Of a DNA stretch of 60,000 bases, positions 33,310 through 43,369 are shown piece after piece. The translations under genes and the position numbers were made by a program. Under the pieces are notes generated by a model. It was not told the DNA's origin, made no database searches, and saw nothing but the letters and a program-made list of their open reading frames with translations. Position 1 is the first letter of the stretch. Each line of letters starts with the position of its first letter. This DNA is from Liolophura sinensis. Its lineage: Eukaryota > Mollusca > Polyplacophora > Chitonida > Chitonidae. The stretch spans positions 41,174,191 to 41,234,190 of the forward strand of contig NC_088302.1 in NCBI RefSeq assembly GCF_032854445.1, read 5' to 3'.

Positions 33310-34311
33310 GAGACCTTATGTGTAACCGTGTAAGTATCGGCCATAGTGGCTGCTGCTTCTAATGTATCAGCCTCTTTGTCCTCAATGAAAGTTCTGACAT
33401 CATCATTAATACACCTTTTAAAGTCTTCAATCAGAATGATCTGTTTTAACTTTTCATAATCTTTATGTACACTTTTAGCAGAACACCGCCGCTCAACTGT
33501 TCCTTCTGCCTAGCAAATTTAACGTAAGTCTGATCTCTTTTCTCAAAATTTCTAAATTTCTGCCGATAGGCCTCTGGCACAAGCTCATATCTTTTTAAGA
33601 TGACATCTTTCACAAAATCATAATCTGCAGCCTGTTCTGTTGATAACTCTGTGTATATATCCATAGCTTTGCCAGTTAACACACTCTGTAAAAGGGTAGT
33701 CCAAAACTTTTTAGGCCACTCTAAATTTTGAGCAATCTTCTCAAACTGTAGAAAATATTATCTACATCAGTCTCACGAAATTGTGGCACCAATCTTATGT
33801 TTCTAGCGACGTCAAATGTTGGAGGCATAACAGAAAAACTTAAGCCAGACCTATCTCCTTCTAGTCTCCTCGCTTCAATTTCGCTCTGAAGTCTCAATTT
33901 CTCCAATTCGAACACTCTTTCATTTTCCTTTCCTCTAAACAACCTTTCATTTTCATTTTCCTTAAACAATCTTTCCTTTTCATTTTCACTTTCCTTAAAC
34001 AATCTTTCTTCTTCATTTTCATTTTAGTTAAACAATCTTTCCTTTTCATTTTCTTTCAGTTCTAACTCCTTCAGTCTTATTACAGTGGAATCATCGCCCT
34101 CAGGCCTGTATGCATCTAATGCACTTTCACCAAACTCCTGTAATTCTACCAAACATTTAGCAATACTAAACTGAATATCTTTCTTGCGTAAGGATCTTTT
34201 TATATTAAGATTCAAGTATTTGCTTAAAGCATACAAATCATTTTTATTTAACACATCAAAAATGTCCTGATCTGGCGCTTCCATAAAATCGTCGGTCTTA
34301 AAATCCGACAT
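33310..34311 (-). pseudogene. LTR retrotransposon gag, truncated and frameshifted
   Basis: The minus-strand gag of a Ty3/Gypsy-type element starts at 34311 (MSDFKTDDF). The N-terminal part has a helical domain, then a highly charged KENEKERLF-repeat coiled coil (about 34080-33880), followed by DVARNIRLVPQFRETDVD and, in other frames, AKNLEWPKKFWTTLLQSVLT-like and LTGKAMDIYTELS, YELVPEAYRQKFRNF and VRTFIEDKEADTLEAAA, the conserved capsid-region order of these gags. An in-frame stop occurs near 34025 and shifts near 33715 and 33470. At 33309/33310 the gag is cut off by Polinton sequence; zinc knuckle, protease and pol are missing. Confidence 0.8.
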
Positions 34312-34409
34312 GATAAAAAAAATCTGCTGGAAAAATTTACTAGAAACTCAAAGACTAGTAAAATGACACAACTTACACAAAATCCTTTCAATTCCAATTC
34401 AAATTCACT

Positions 34410-34426
34410 TCTCGGACAAGCCCCCA
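34410..34426 (-). other. Retrotransposon primer binding site (Pro-tRNA type)
   Basis: The minus strand reads TGGGGGCTTGTCCGAGA, close to the Pro-tRNA-primed site of many retroelements. It sits three bases after the LTR end (CA) and about 100 bases before the gag ATG, exactly where it is expected. Confidence 0.75.
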
Positions 34427-34429
34427 ATT

Positions 34430-35324
34430 TGTTACGACCCAAACTGTCTGTATTGTAAAGAGATGGCTTTTTCGAAATACACGGCAGTTTAGCTGCACAA
34501 AAATGTAACCAAAACCAGCAGATTTTATTTTACAACAATTTATTACGTTTAACAAGAACAGATAACAAGACCTACACAGATACTAAAGTACTTAAGTTTA
34601 ACAAGAAGGGATATCAGTATCTATACAAATACTAAAGGACTTACATGTCCAAACGGACGCATATATTCCACAATGCGGAAAACCATACAGGCATCAATGC
34701 AGAAATAAGAGGGAAAATCCACAGTATAACTGAGTGTATGACGAAATATACACAAAATTCCACAGACAGGGTCCGTGCACTAATAAGAACTGTGTACACA
34801 AAAGCGCAAATCAAATATACAAGTTCAGACTGAACAAGTGCTCGGTGGAGATAGGATATAACAAAGCCAGAGGCTATAAAGACATCAAAATTCAGCACAA
34901 AAGACCTACTAAAGTAGCACACAGCGAAAGCATCCAAAACTCTCAATAATTCTCCGTTCTCCCCCTTTGACCTGCTTTCATTGGTCTTATATAGACTGGT
35001 GGAATTTTCTAGAATAAGAAAATTCCTGAACACTTGATGTAAACAAACAGGCCCCGAACTGAGCGCATTCTGGAACATTCTAAAACAGAGGCAGACAGCA
35101 GGCCCTGAATTCAGCATATGTAAACAGTGGCAAGCTAAATTTAGAAGCGGACGGCACATAACAACACCGAATCCATCAGTTACATTATCACTATAAGTGC
35201 ATGTAAGAAAAAAATCCCCCCCCCCCCCCAGGCAATACATCATCAGCTGTGATAAGCAACAAGCCGCTCTGTCTGTCGTCAATCGGTCGGTCTGTCAATC
35301 AATTGGTCCGTCAAGTTTTCGACA
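34430..35324 (-). repeat. Single LTR of the gag fragment
   Basis: The inner boundary is clear: the minus strand ends GGGTCGTAACA before the primer site. The outer boundary is tentative at 35324 (minus strand begins TGTCGAAAACTTGACGG), chosen for TG...CA ends. On the minus strand a TATA word (TCTATATAAGAC) lies near 34987 and AATAAA near 34530. The 213-codon open frame at 34641-35282 lies wholly in the LTR, is low in complexity and is not considered a gene. The second LTR is absent. Confidence 0.65.
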
Positions 35325-35512
35325 TCCTATAGCCTTTCAACAAGGGCGAAGTTCAAGATGACGTCAACTTCTTACAAGATTTTACACCTATCATGAATAG
35401 TCACTTGTTGAAGTGCAAGCTGATAATAAGAAGAATAAAAGAATTATTTATAAAATGTAACTTTTGATCTTAATTTTTTAATTTCAAAATTTTTTGGTAA
35501 TATAAAAATAAA

Positions 35513-35514
<2 letters not shown>

Positions 35515-35592
<78 letters not shown>
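35515..35592. repeat. (AT)n microsatellite
   Basis: About 75 bases of uninterrupted alternating AT just before the satellite array. Confidence 0.95.
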
Positions 35593-35593
<1 letters not shown>

Positions 35594-35660
35594 GTCGTGG
35601 GTTTCTTACTTACGGCGTAAACCAACAATAAAAAAAATCGAAAAACATAAATATCAAATC

Positions 35661-37270
35661 ATCCTACTGTTATCTGAACTCGATTCTGCATGGATGATGG
35701 TTACAAGGTGGTCAAATGTATACTGTCTAAAACAAAGTAGTCGACCATGCACAAACCATCCTCCTGTCACCTGTACTGGATTCCACATGGATGATGGTTA
35801 CAAGGTGGTCAAATGTATACTGGCTCAAACAAAATAGTCGTCCATGCACAAACCATCCTCCTGTCATCTGAACAGGATTCTACATGGATGATGGCCACAA
35901 GGTGGCCATATGCATACTGCCTCAAAGAAAAAAGTCAATCATGCAAAAACTATTCTACTGTCATCTGAACTGGTTTCCACACGGATAATGTCTACAAGCT
36001 GGTCAAATGTATACTGGCTCAAACAAAATAGTCGTCCTTGCACAAACCATCCTCCTGTCATCTGAACTGGATTCTACATGGAAGATGGCTACAAGGTGTC
36101 CATATGCATACTGTCTGAAACAAAATAGTCGACCATGCACAAACCATCCTCCTGTCATATAAACTAGATTCTACATGGATTGTGGCTACATGGTTGCTAT
36201 ACGTATAATGGCTCAAACAAAATAGTCGTCCTTGCACAAACCATACCCCTGTCATCTGAACTGGATTCTACATGGATGATGGCTACAAGGTGGCCATATG
36301 TATACTGTCTCAAAAAAAATAGTCGTCCATGCACAAACCATCCTCCTGTCCTCTAAACTGGATTCTACATGGATAATGGCGACAAGGTGGTCACATGTAT
36401 ACTGTCTGAAACAAAGTAGTCGACCATGCACAAACCATCCTCCTGTCATCTGTACTGGATTCCACGTGGATGATGGTTACAAGGTGGTTATATGTATACT
36501 GGCTCAAACAAAATAGTCGTCCATGCACAAACCATCCTCCTGTCATCTGAACTGGATTCTACATGGATGATCGCTACAAGCTGGCCATATGTATTCTGGC
36601 TCAAACAAAAAAGTTGTCCTTGCACAAACCATCCTCCTGTCATATAAACTAGATTCTACATGGATTGTGGCTACATGGTTGCTATACGTATAATGGCTCA
36701 AACAAAATTTTGACCATGCACAAACCATCCTACTGTCATCTGAACTGGATTCTACATGGATTGTGGCGACAGGGAGGCTATATGTATACTGGCTCAAACA
36801 AAATAGTCGTCCATGCACAAACCATACCCCTGTCATCTGTACTGGATTCTACATGGATAATGGCGACAAGGTGGTCACATGTATACTGGCTCAAACAAAG
36901 TAGTCGACCATGCACAAACCATCCTCCTGTCATCTGTACTGGATTCCACGTGGATGATGGTTACAAGGTGGTCATATGTATACTGGCTCAATCAAAATTT
37001 TTGACCATGCACAAACCATTCTACTGTCATCTGAACTGGATTCTACATGGATGATGGCTACAAGCTGGCCATATGTATACTGGCTCAAACAAAAAAGTTG
37101 TCCTTGCACAAACCATCCTCTTGTCATCTGAACTGGATTCTACATGAAAGCTGGCTACAAGGTGTCCATATGTATTCTGTCTGAAACAAAATTATCGTCC
37201 ATGCACAAACTACATCCTCCTGTCATCTAAACGGAATTCGACATTAATGATGGCTACAACATGTCCATAT
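35661..37270. repeat. 97-bp satellite array, about 17 units
   Basis: The unit of about 97 bases contains CATCCTCCTGTCATCTGAAC, TGGATTCTACATGGATGATG, GCTACAAGGTGGCCATATGT and ATACTGGCTCAAACAAAATA, ending GTCGTCCATGCACAAAC. Units diverge by roughly 10-20% with small indels. Open frames on both strands through the array are repeat artefacts. The last unit breaks at CATATGTATAC, directly fused to Polinton terminal sequence. Confidence 0.95.
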
Positions 37271-37279
37271 GTATACAGT

Positions 37280-37423
37280 AGTAAACACACTATAGGTTCT
37301 GGACCCCTGCCCTCCCCCCCCCCCCCCCTTGGGGCCCTCCCCATAACAAATAGAGACTCCCAACCCCCATTCCCTGAATATCCTCCCCCTGGCAAATAGG
37401 GGCTCCCAGCCCCATCTCGTGGC
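37280..37423. repeat. Inner left Polinton terminus, stacked copy 2
   Basis: Starts AGTAAACACACTATAGGTTC, contains a poly-C run (37313-37328) and the AACAAATAGAGACTCCCA block, and repeats part of the terminal sequence (CTGGCAAATAGGGGCTCCCA) before the next terminus at 37424. It is a terminal fragment only 144 bases long. Confidence 0.8.
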
Positions 37424-37853
37424 GTATACACACTATAGGTTCTGGCGAACCCACCCCATTGGGCCCTACCCAGCCAAGGCGTACACGCTTGTTTACATGT
37501 CTAGCCTACATATACACATTGATATGAGGCGACCTAGTTGGCATTTAACAGGTAAGGCGTATGGCCTATATGTAAGCCGGATGTGTTGCACAACAGGTGT
37601 TATTCAGCTGATTTTCTCCCCAGGATAGGGCTTAAACTACGGGTTTTCATGAAAAATAAATGTGACAGTCTTTTTCAGCGTGTCTTGTTTGATAAGATCC
37701 AGTAATTTTAGGAGGATTGGAGATATTGTGTTTATGCGGAAAAGTCCTCCCAATTTAGCCTATGTTTCGTGTGTCTGGGATATAGCTCAGTCGGCTGCCA
37801 GAGGTGGGAAAGGCGCTGTATGTAAGGGGTGTATTCATATACTGCGTGTATAA
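37424..37853. repeat. Inner left Polinton end, copy 3 (continuous with the gene region)
   Basis: GTATACACACTATAGGTTCT followed by the same 400-base subterminal sequence as 32833-33309, lacking about 60 bases near its start. Unlike copy 1 it runs on into the Polinton interior, so this is the best candidate for the true left end. Confidence 0.82.
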
Positions 37854-39390
37854 GGGGATGTTCGCTAGCTCAAATCCGGATTTGGTCTCCTGTATATAGC
37901 GCCGGGCTCTACGCACTTCTAAGGAATCTCTGTAACTTTCGACAGTTTCGGAAGTAGAGAGACCTTACCAAGGGGTGTTGTAGATGGCCCACTGGTGGTG
38001 GGATGTGTCAGCGCCAATTAACCCCCCTAACAGCGGGTCGCTAGCGGAAAAAATCCGGAGCCCGCTGTTAGGGTGGTGATGAATTGGTAACAGGCTGAGC
38101 TATAAACCAGGCCTTTTGCTTTTTTTGGACCATGGATTCGAGCCCCACACTGGGCAGATGTTTTTTTTACCCCCGGCACAAGGCTAGCCAGACACCCGTC
38201 CACCCGTCCAACTGGACGGGCAATCCAGATAAAAGGGGTATTTTTGACAGGCAAAATTTTGAAATCAACATTTTTTTACGGCCAGCCAACATTTTTTTTA
38301 CGGCCAGCCCACAGACCAGTACACTGTTTCAAAGTGTATTAACATTATATGTATGTATACTAGATTGTGAATATTTTTCTAACATGTAAGTTTTCAAAGT
38401 GTATTCATATATGTATTCAGATGACAGAAATGATGTTTGACATGCACTACTGTGTCACTGTGCCAAAAGTTAATTTCTCGACATAGATATGTGACTGATA
38501 GTACATGTATTTGAATTGTTTCTTGTTTTGTTTTGTTTTTTGTATTTTACAAAGTTTATTTCTACCTACTGTGACTTAGCTGCTCAAATCGTATGGTGAT
38601 TGGTGACACTACTCTTTTTAGTGAGTGACAGTCACAGATTCAGAGGTGATAATTTTGCCTGTTCTCAGTCTCAGTTGTAAGAGCTATGTATACTGTATTC
38701 TGATTTGGTTCCGTTGCATTTTAATGTGAAGTAGTGTAACTGTGAGTGACATGCACCTGCTGTGCCAAATTACCATGCATTTTGATTGTTTGCCTTTTAT
38801 ATGTATTTTTGTGTATTTTATTGTTCACAGTTTATTTTTTTCTACCTCCTGATTCACAGCATTCACACTTGAACTGTCAGAACTGCTGTGCCAAATTGCC
38901 ATTGTTTTCCTTGCATCTGTATTGAATTGTGTATTTTACAGTTCAATTTGTTTTTCTACCTCCTGTTTCACACTTGGTTGTCCAAAGCATAACAGATTGT
39001 AACCTTACATAGTTTAATATAAAATTTATGTACTCTTTTTAGTGATTCGCACTCAGTGTCAGTCATTGGTGGGAGAAGTGTGATATATTGGGTGCCCCTA
39101 AAACTGTCAATTTCTTGGGTCCAATAGTAATACATTATTTCCAGTGATATAATGGCAATTAAAGCTATTAAAAGGTCTTGATTTTCAACGATACAGTGGC
39201 GATAAAATGTCTCCTGCGGCAGACCCCCTGCTTATTTACGGGGGCCTCAAGCGGCGGCCCCCAAACCCCCTGCCTTTTGGACGCCCTATTGTCAGATCCT
39301 GACTAATGCCCTGCCCCCGGGGCTCTCGAGACATAGCATGGGGGTTGCCCTCGTTCCAAACAAATTCCCCCTGGGCACCTACCTAGAACA
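37854..39390. other. Polinton left interior, no gene; degenerate about 170-bp repeats
   Basis: No capsid, ATPase or protease gene was seen. At 38330-39060 imperfect repeats recur (CTGTGCCAAATTRCCAT, TGTATTTTACA, TTTCTACCTCCTG, ACTCTTTTTAGTGA). A B-box-like GGATTCGAGCCCC near 38136 sits behind AATTGGTAACAGGCTG but does not fold into a clear tRNA. 39200-39310 is G/C-rich. Confidence 0.5.
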
Positions 39391-40142
39391 TCATTCGGAA
39401 AGAGCGTTTTTCAGCTCTTGCCGAGCTAGTTTTCGGCCGCGATCTATGAGCTGTTTTTTCGTGCTTTCATCGATCTCTACGGCGTTGAATACCTTACGAG
39501 ACTTGGCGCGTATCTCCTGCCTCAGATCAGAGTAGTTCTTGAGCTGCTGAACGATTTGCTTGAACTCTACGTCTGAAATAACACCATCAGATAATGCCGT
39601 AGACACCTGCGTACGGATGCTGTTAAGTTTGGCCTCAGCCAGCAGCCGTATATCGTTATGTTTCTTGGCCTTTGCGTGAAGTCGGCGGCTAACGAATTTT
39701 CCCGCGACATTTAAGACACCGCAAGCTAGGGCCGCAGCTTCCATGGCCAAGACAGCAGGGGCTGTAATTATCGTTGTGAGTAGCCCCACGCCCGAAACCC
39801 CTAGGCCCAAACAGGCCGTGAGCATGGCTGAATCAAGGGCCTCGGTGGCCAAAACACAAAGCCGGTACTTTTTGTACAAGGCCCGACGGAGGTCTCGCCC
39901 AGATTCAAGCTGCCTCTGTATTTCGCTGATATACTGCAGACGATGGGCGTTACCAGTTTGCGCCACGCTCTCCGGGGCCAAGGGTTTTCAACCCTGATTG
40001 TCGGCGCCCCGCTCTCCGGCGACGCGGTCGGGGCCAAGGGGTGGTCATCCATGATCGTCGGCGCCGCGCCCTCCGGCGGCAAGGGGTTTTCATCCGTGAT
40101 CGCCGGGTACAGTCGTCCCACATTGTCCGTCCTACGAATCAA
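39391..40142 (-). pseudogene. Polinton-type helical membrane protein, unknown function
   Basis: The minus-strand frame at 39391-39981 (196 codons) reads a charged helix (QYISEIQRQLESG), a hydrophobic Gly/Ala-rich pair (LGLGVSGVGLLTTIITAP, AVLAMEAAALACGVLNVAG), then a conserved-looking AEAKLNSIRTQVSTALSDG and ISDVEFKQIVQQL. Proteins of this layout are common near Polinton genes; their role is not known. The frame appears to continue upstream through a shift near 39980 into a Pro-rich leader with imperfect NPLAPTASPESG-type repeats starting at 40142. The domain body is intact, the start uncertain. Confidence 0.6.
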
Positions 40143-40660
40143 TAACGTCGGTGAACTCTAAATTGTCCTCGTGACTACTAACACGAAAGCGGCAAAATCT
40201 TATACCGGACTCTAAATAGATTTCATTGAGATTAAATATGCATTCTGTGAATACTCGTATATCCTCGAGAGAGCTCTAGATAACTGGGTTGCCCTGGCCC
40301 GGTAATTTGATCATAAGTCTGAGCTCCTTTTCATCGTGCGCTGCAGGCAACTTTAGTTTCAACCCGGTAATCAAGGAGTAACGGCGTTGAGAGGCCACCC
40401 CCAACATGATGTTTTAGATATGTATAGATCCAGGGTTTATTCGCAGTGTGGCCTTAAAATCGGTTTGCGCGGTAAGACGCACGGTCTCTACAGGCGCCGC
40501 AGGTAGTGTGAAGTAACCTCCTCTTTCCAAAGATACAAGACAGTCGCTGGTTGGTACGTACGACACGAAAGAGGCTCCGGAGTTGAAAACTTTTTTAACA
40601 AAGAGCCCGGTGGTCTGGACCAACATCGGGGTCACCTTCACATCTATCAATCAGTCAGGG
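40135..40660 (-). pseudogene. Small Polinton ORF, frameshifted, unknown function
   Basis: Minus-strand coding signal begins MIDVKVTPMLVQTTGLFVKK at 40650, shifts frame near 40420, continues through about 40 codons to 40280, and reads a third open piece (40136-40270) ending DVIDS. It overlaps the presumed start of the next gene at 40142 by a few bases, as in compact viral-type gene arrays. I do not recognise the domain; a minor structural protein is possible but unproven. Confidence 0.4.
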
Positions 40661-40733
40661 TCGTAAGCTCTGGTAATGACAAAGCGGTCTTGAAAGCGAA
40701 TTAATGAGAGTTTTTGTTCTTCATTCACCTCAA

Positions 40734-41250
40734 ATGGCGACCTGCGCTCTTGCTCTGCAGTGGATTATACATCTTCAAGGGAAGCAAACGTGGCAGGTTC
40801 TGCTTGCCTCCCCGTAATCTTTTTGCGGGGAGGCAAAATACCCTTGTCCAGCGTACAAAGCGTCTGGGTCCTCACTCAGAAATACAACGCCGTCCTCACA
40901 GACTTTCGCGAGCAGACAAAGTGGGTGGCTCTCTTCAACTGCAAAGATCGGCACTCGTTCGAAAGCTGCCTGGAGGAGAACGACGTCATCCCGACCAAGA
41001 GCGAAAAGGCAGAGCTCGCCACCGACCCATTTGTTGAACAGGCGATTAACAGGGCTAGCTGCTGGCTGTACTACTGCTATGGAAAGTACTTGGCTCCGTT
41101 AACCATGGCGTTGACCTCTGCTGAGCACTGCACATTTTAACACCACTGCTGTCCTAGAAATGAGCCGTATGATCCAGAGGAACATGAGTACAACGAATCT
41201 GGAAGGCCCGAAGGAAGAGGAGAGGGTGACAGCGGATTCTACGAATGACA
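40734..41250 (+). pseudogene. Small Polinton ORF, plus strand, unknown function
   Basis: Open at 40760-41140 (126 codons) with VQSVWVLTQKYNAVLTDF, FNCKDRHSFESCLEENDV and ASCWLYYCYGKYLAPLTMAL. An overlapping frame upstream starts MATCALALQWIIHLQGKQ near 40735, and an acidic stretch (NEPYDPEEHEYNESG) follows in another frame to about 41250, so at least two shifts split the gene. Function unknown; it is first in the plus-strand series that ends with the integrase. Confidence 0.45.
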
Positions 41251-41379
41251 GCCCTGCGAAGAATCCCCAAAAAGTGTGGCGCAGCCGCGATACAGCACAA
41301 CAAGATATTACGCCTGTTCCTTCGCAAGAACAGAAACTCCATTTAAATACATGTCGCGACCCTTTCTATATAGAGCGAC

Positions 41380-41617
41380 ATGTCTACTCCAACCAGTGAC
41401 GGAAAAGTGCTAGTCAACGCGGCCTGCCACGCCGCTGTGATTTCTCTCCTGGCTACTGGGTACGCTCGTCTCGGCCAGATGTTCCTGAAAGGAGCCCTCC
41501 CGAAGCTGGACTTAACACCCCGTGACCCTCATGGTCATTGCAGATGTAGGCCTTGCCATGTTTTCGAAGGAGTTGCTAATTAAACAGGGGCTCCTTCCTC
41601 CCAATATAATCAAGTAG
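41380..41617 (+). pseudogene. Small membrane-type Polinton protein, one frameshift
   Basis: Starts MSTPTSDGKVLVNAACHAAV with one hydrophobic segment (VISLLATGYARLGQ). The conserved second half follows in another frame after a shift near 41518 and ends with TAG at 41615-41617. About 79 codons in all, typical of a short gene upstream of Polinton integrases. Role unknown. Confidence 0.55.
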
Positions 41618-41619
41618 TA

Positions 41620-42046
41620 ATGGCCTCCATCGCAATGATGATGGGCGGTGCCCTCGTAAACGCAACTATATGTTTTCGATGCTAAGGAGTTCCGGTGTCG
41701 ACGAAGAGCGGAGGCGCCATGACCGCGGTGTAGAGCAGCTCCAATCCGCCAAAAATGGGCCCAAAAGCGTACTGAGCGCTTGGACTGGATCAATGATGAA
41801 CTCCACCGCCAGGGCCACGCTGTCCAAACGTTCCGGGATGTCGACTCTGCAATCCGCGAGTATTCTAGGGTCACGGGCAAAGCTCTTACACGCGATGCAC
41901 GCGACGCGCTGCTGGGCTCAGAGCCACAACTCTCCGATTTCTATGTGCTTAGTGAAGACCAAAAACACCGCGAGATAACCTTCGTCATCCTGGGAATGTG
42001 TGTGGTGGGGTGTGTGAGTTACGGAATCGCAAAACTCACCAAGTAA
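41620..42046 (+). pseudogene. Polinton-type small protein with C-terminal TM, two frameshifts
   Basis: ATG at 41620 follows two bases after the previous stop. Recognisable pieces in successive frames: MASIAMMMGGALVNA, then VDEERRRHDRGVEQLQSA (41690-41750), then MDWINDELHRQGHAV through FVILGMCVVGCVSYG and stop at 42044-42046. Frames change near 41680 and 41765. The order coiled-coil helix then C-terminal TM is that of a short protein commonly encoded just before Polinton integrases; function unknown. Confidence 0.55.
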
Positions 42047-42106
42047 TCCGAACTGGACTCGCCATCGAGCTCCTCGCTGTATGGCAGGCACGACCTTAGT
42101 AGTGAG

Positions 42107-43321
42107 GTGGTTCTGCGCACGCAAATACGCCGGATGATTAACATATTTTTGTCGCGAAAAAGGGAAGAGCCATTTCAGCGTTGGGCGGCCCCCTTGAGGA
42201 ATTCGGCTTCAGTTGGGAATGTTATCTGGCTTCGGGATACCATGAACGTGGCAACTCTTCACAGAGGGTTTGTTAGAGGGCCACTAGAATACCTTGATGA
42301 CATGGCTGGTAAGGTGTCTGCTCGCCTGGCAAATATCTACTACAGCCCTCGTGGGTACTGGAAGGGCCGCGTGGCCATCCAGAAACTTGCCACTGCGGCT
42401 AAAGTCTCCGAAGATGTGGTCCGGGCCTGGCTAGAAAAGCAGGCTATCTGGCAGATATACTTGCCCCGTCCCCGAAAAATACCGAGGCCTATGTTCGATG
42501 TTTCCACGCCGAATGACCTCCACCAAGCCGATCTTCTATTTCTACCACATGATCGGCGAGGCCGGAAGCTGTATAAGTACGCGCTGACAGTTGTTGATGT
42601 CGCTTCTCCCTTTAAGGAGGCGGAACCTCTGGCTGTTAAAGATTCCAAAGAAGTCGCTGATGCTCTCTCTCGTATTTACAAGCGGGGACCCCTGAGATGG
42701 CCGACGCTTCTCCAAGTTGACCCTGGGCGCGAGTTCATGGGTGCAGTGAGCGAACGGCTGGCCAAACACGATGTCACAGTCCACCGAGGTCGCGTGGATA
42801 TCCTCCGAGATCAAGGCATAGTGGAGCGTTTCAACAGTACTCTGGCTGAGCGGCTCTTTGAACACCAGTACGCCCAGGAGATGCGCCTCCCTCCCGAACA
42901 CCGGTCTACTGAATGGGTGGCTCGGCTGCCCTCTGTTGTGGCCGCTCTGAATAACGAGACAATAAGACTGATCGGTAAAAAGCCGAAAGACGCCATCAAG
43001 GCCAAAGAGGTGTCACACAAGCCTTCCTCGACGGTTCCAGATCGTCCCGTTGGACTTAATGAGCGGAAGATCCCCGAGGGTGTTGGTGTTTGTTATCTCT
43101 ATCAGCCTGGAGAGCTGGAGGGCGGCCGCCGTCGCGCGACTGATCCTGTGTGGTCTCTAGAGATATATCGGCTTGGGCGCTCTGTCACAAAGCCTAATGA
43201 CCCCGTGCTGTACTATCTAGACGATACGTCGGATGGCCCGCGACGGGGCTTCGTTCGTGAAGAGTTGCTTATAGTACCTCCCGATACTCAGCTTCCTCCG
43301 GATGGGGTTCTACGACGCTAG
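42107..43321 (+). CDS. Polinton integrase (retroviral type), intact
   Basis: Catalyses insertion of the transposon DNA. The open frame spans 404 codons, but the likely start is M66 (42302), where homology to Polinton integrases begins (ARLANIYYSPRGYWKG); that gives 339 aa, and the preceding codons are of doubtful value. An N-terminal helical region precedes the RNase-H-fold core with catalytic D142 (HQADLLFL), D205 (LLQVDPGREF) and E240 (DQGIVERFNSTL), spaced 35 residues between the last two as in retroviral integrases. The C-terminal region (VGVCYLYQPGELEGG) resembles the DNA-binding part. No stop or shift was seen, in contrast to every other Polinton gene here. It converges with the polymerase gene, about 50 bases apart. 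Confidence 0.93.
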   Translation: MVLRTQIRRMINIFLSRKREEPFQRWAAPLRNSASVGNVIWLRDTMNVATLHRGFVRGPLEYLDDMAGKVSARLANIYYSPRGYWKGRVAIQKLATAAKVSEDVVRAWLEKQAIWQIYLPRPRKIPRPMFDVSTPNDLHQADLLFLPHDRRGRKLYKYALTVVDVASPFKEAEPLAVKDSKEVADALSRIYKRGPLRWPTLLQVDPGREFMGAVSERLAKHDVTVHRGRVDILRDQGIVERFNSTLAERLFEHQYAQEMRLPPEHRSTEWVARLPSVVAALNNETIRLIGKKPKDAIKAKEVSHKPSSTVPDRPVGLNERKIPEGVGVCYLYQPGELEGGRRRATDPVWSLEIYRLGRSVTKPNDPVLYYLDDTSDGPRRGFVREELLIVPPDTQLPPDGVLRR

Positions 43322-43369
43322 TAGTTCCTCGAAGAGGATGTTCTTTCCAGCCCATCCTGCGGGCGCCAT

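Noticed and set aside
34641-35282. 213-codon minus-strand open frame
   Set aside because: It lies entirely within the LTR, starts in a poly-C/G run and has no domain; LTR sequence explains it.
36058-37054. Open frames on both strands with repeated peptides
   Set aside because: Artefacts of the 97-bp satellite; open on both strands with no start context.
38040-38160. tRNA-like sequence (AATTGGTAACAGGCTG then GGATTCGAGCCCC)
   Set aside because: The box spacing is long, no acceptor stem or cloverleaf could be drawn, and it lies in Polinton left-end DNA. At most a tRNA-derived scrap.
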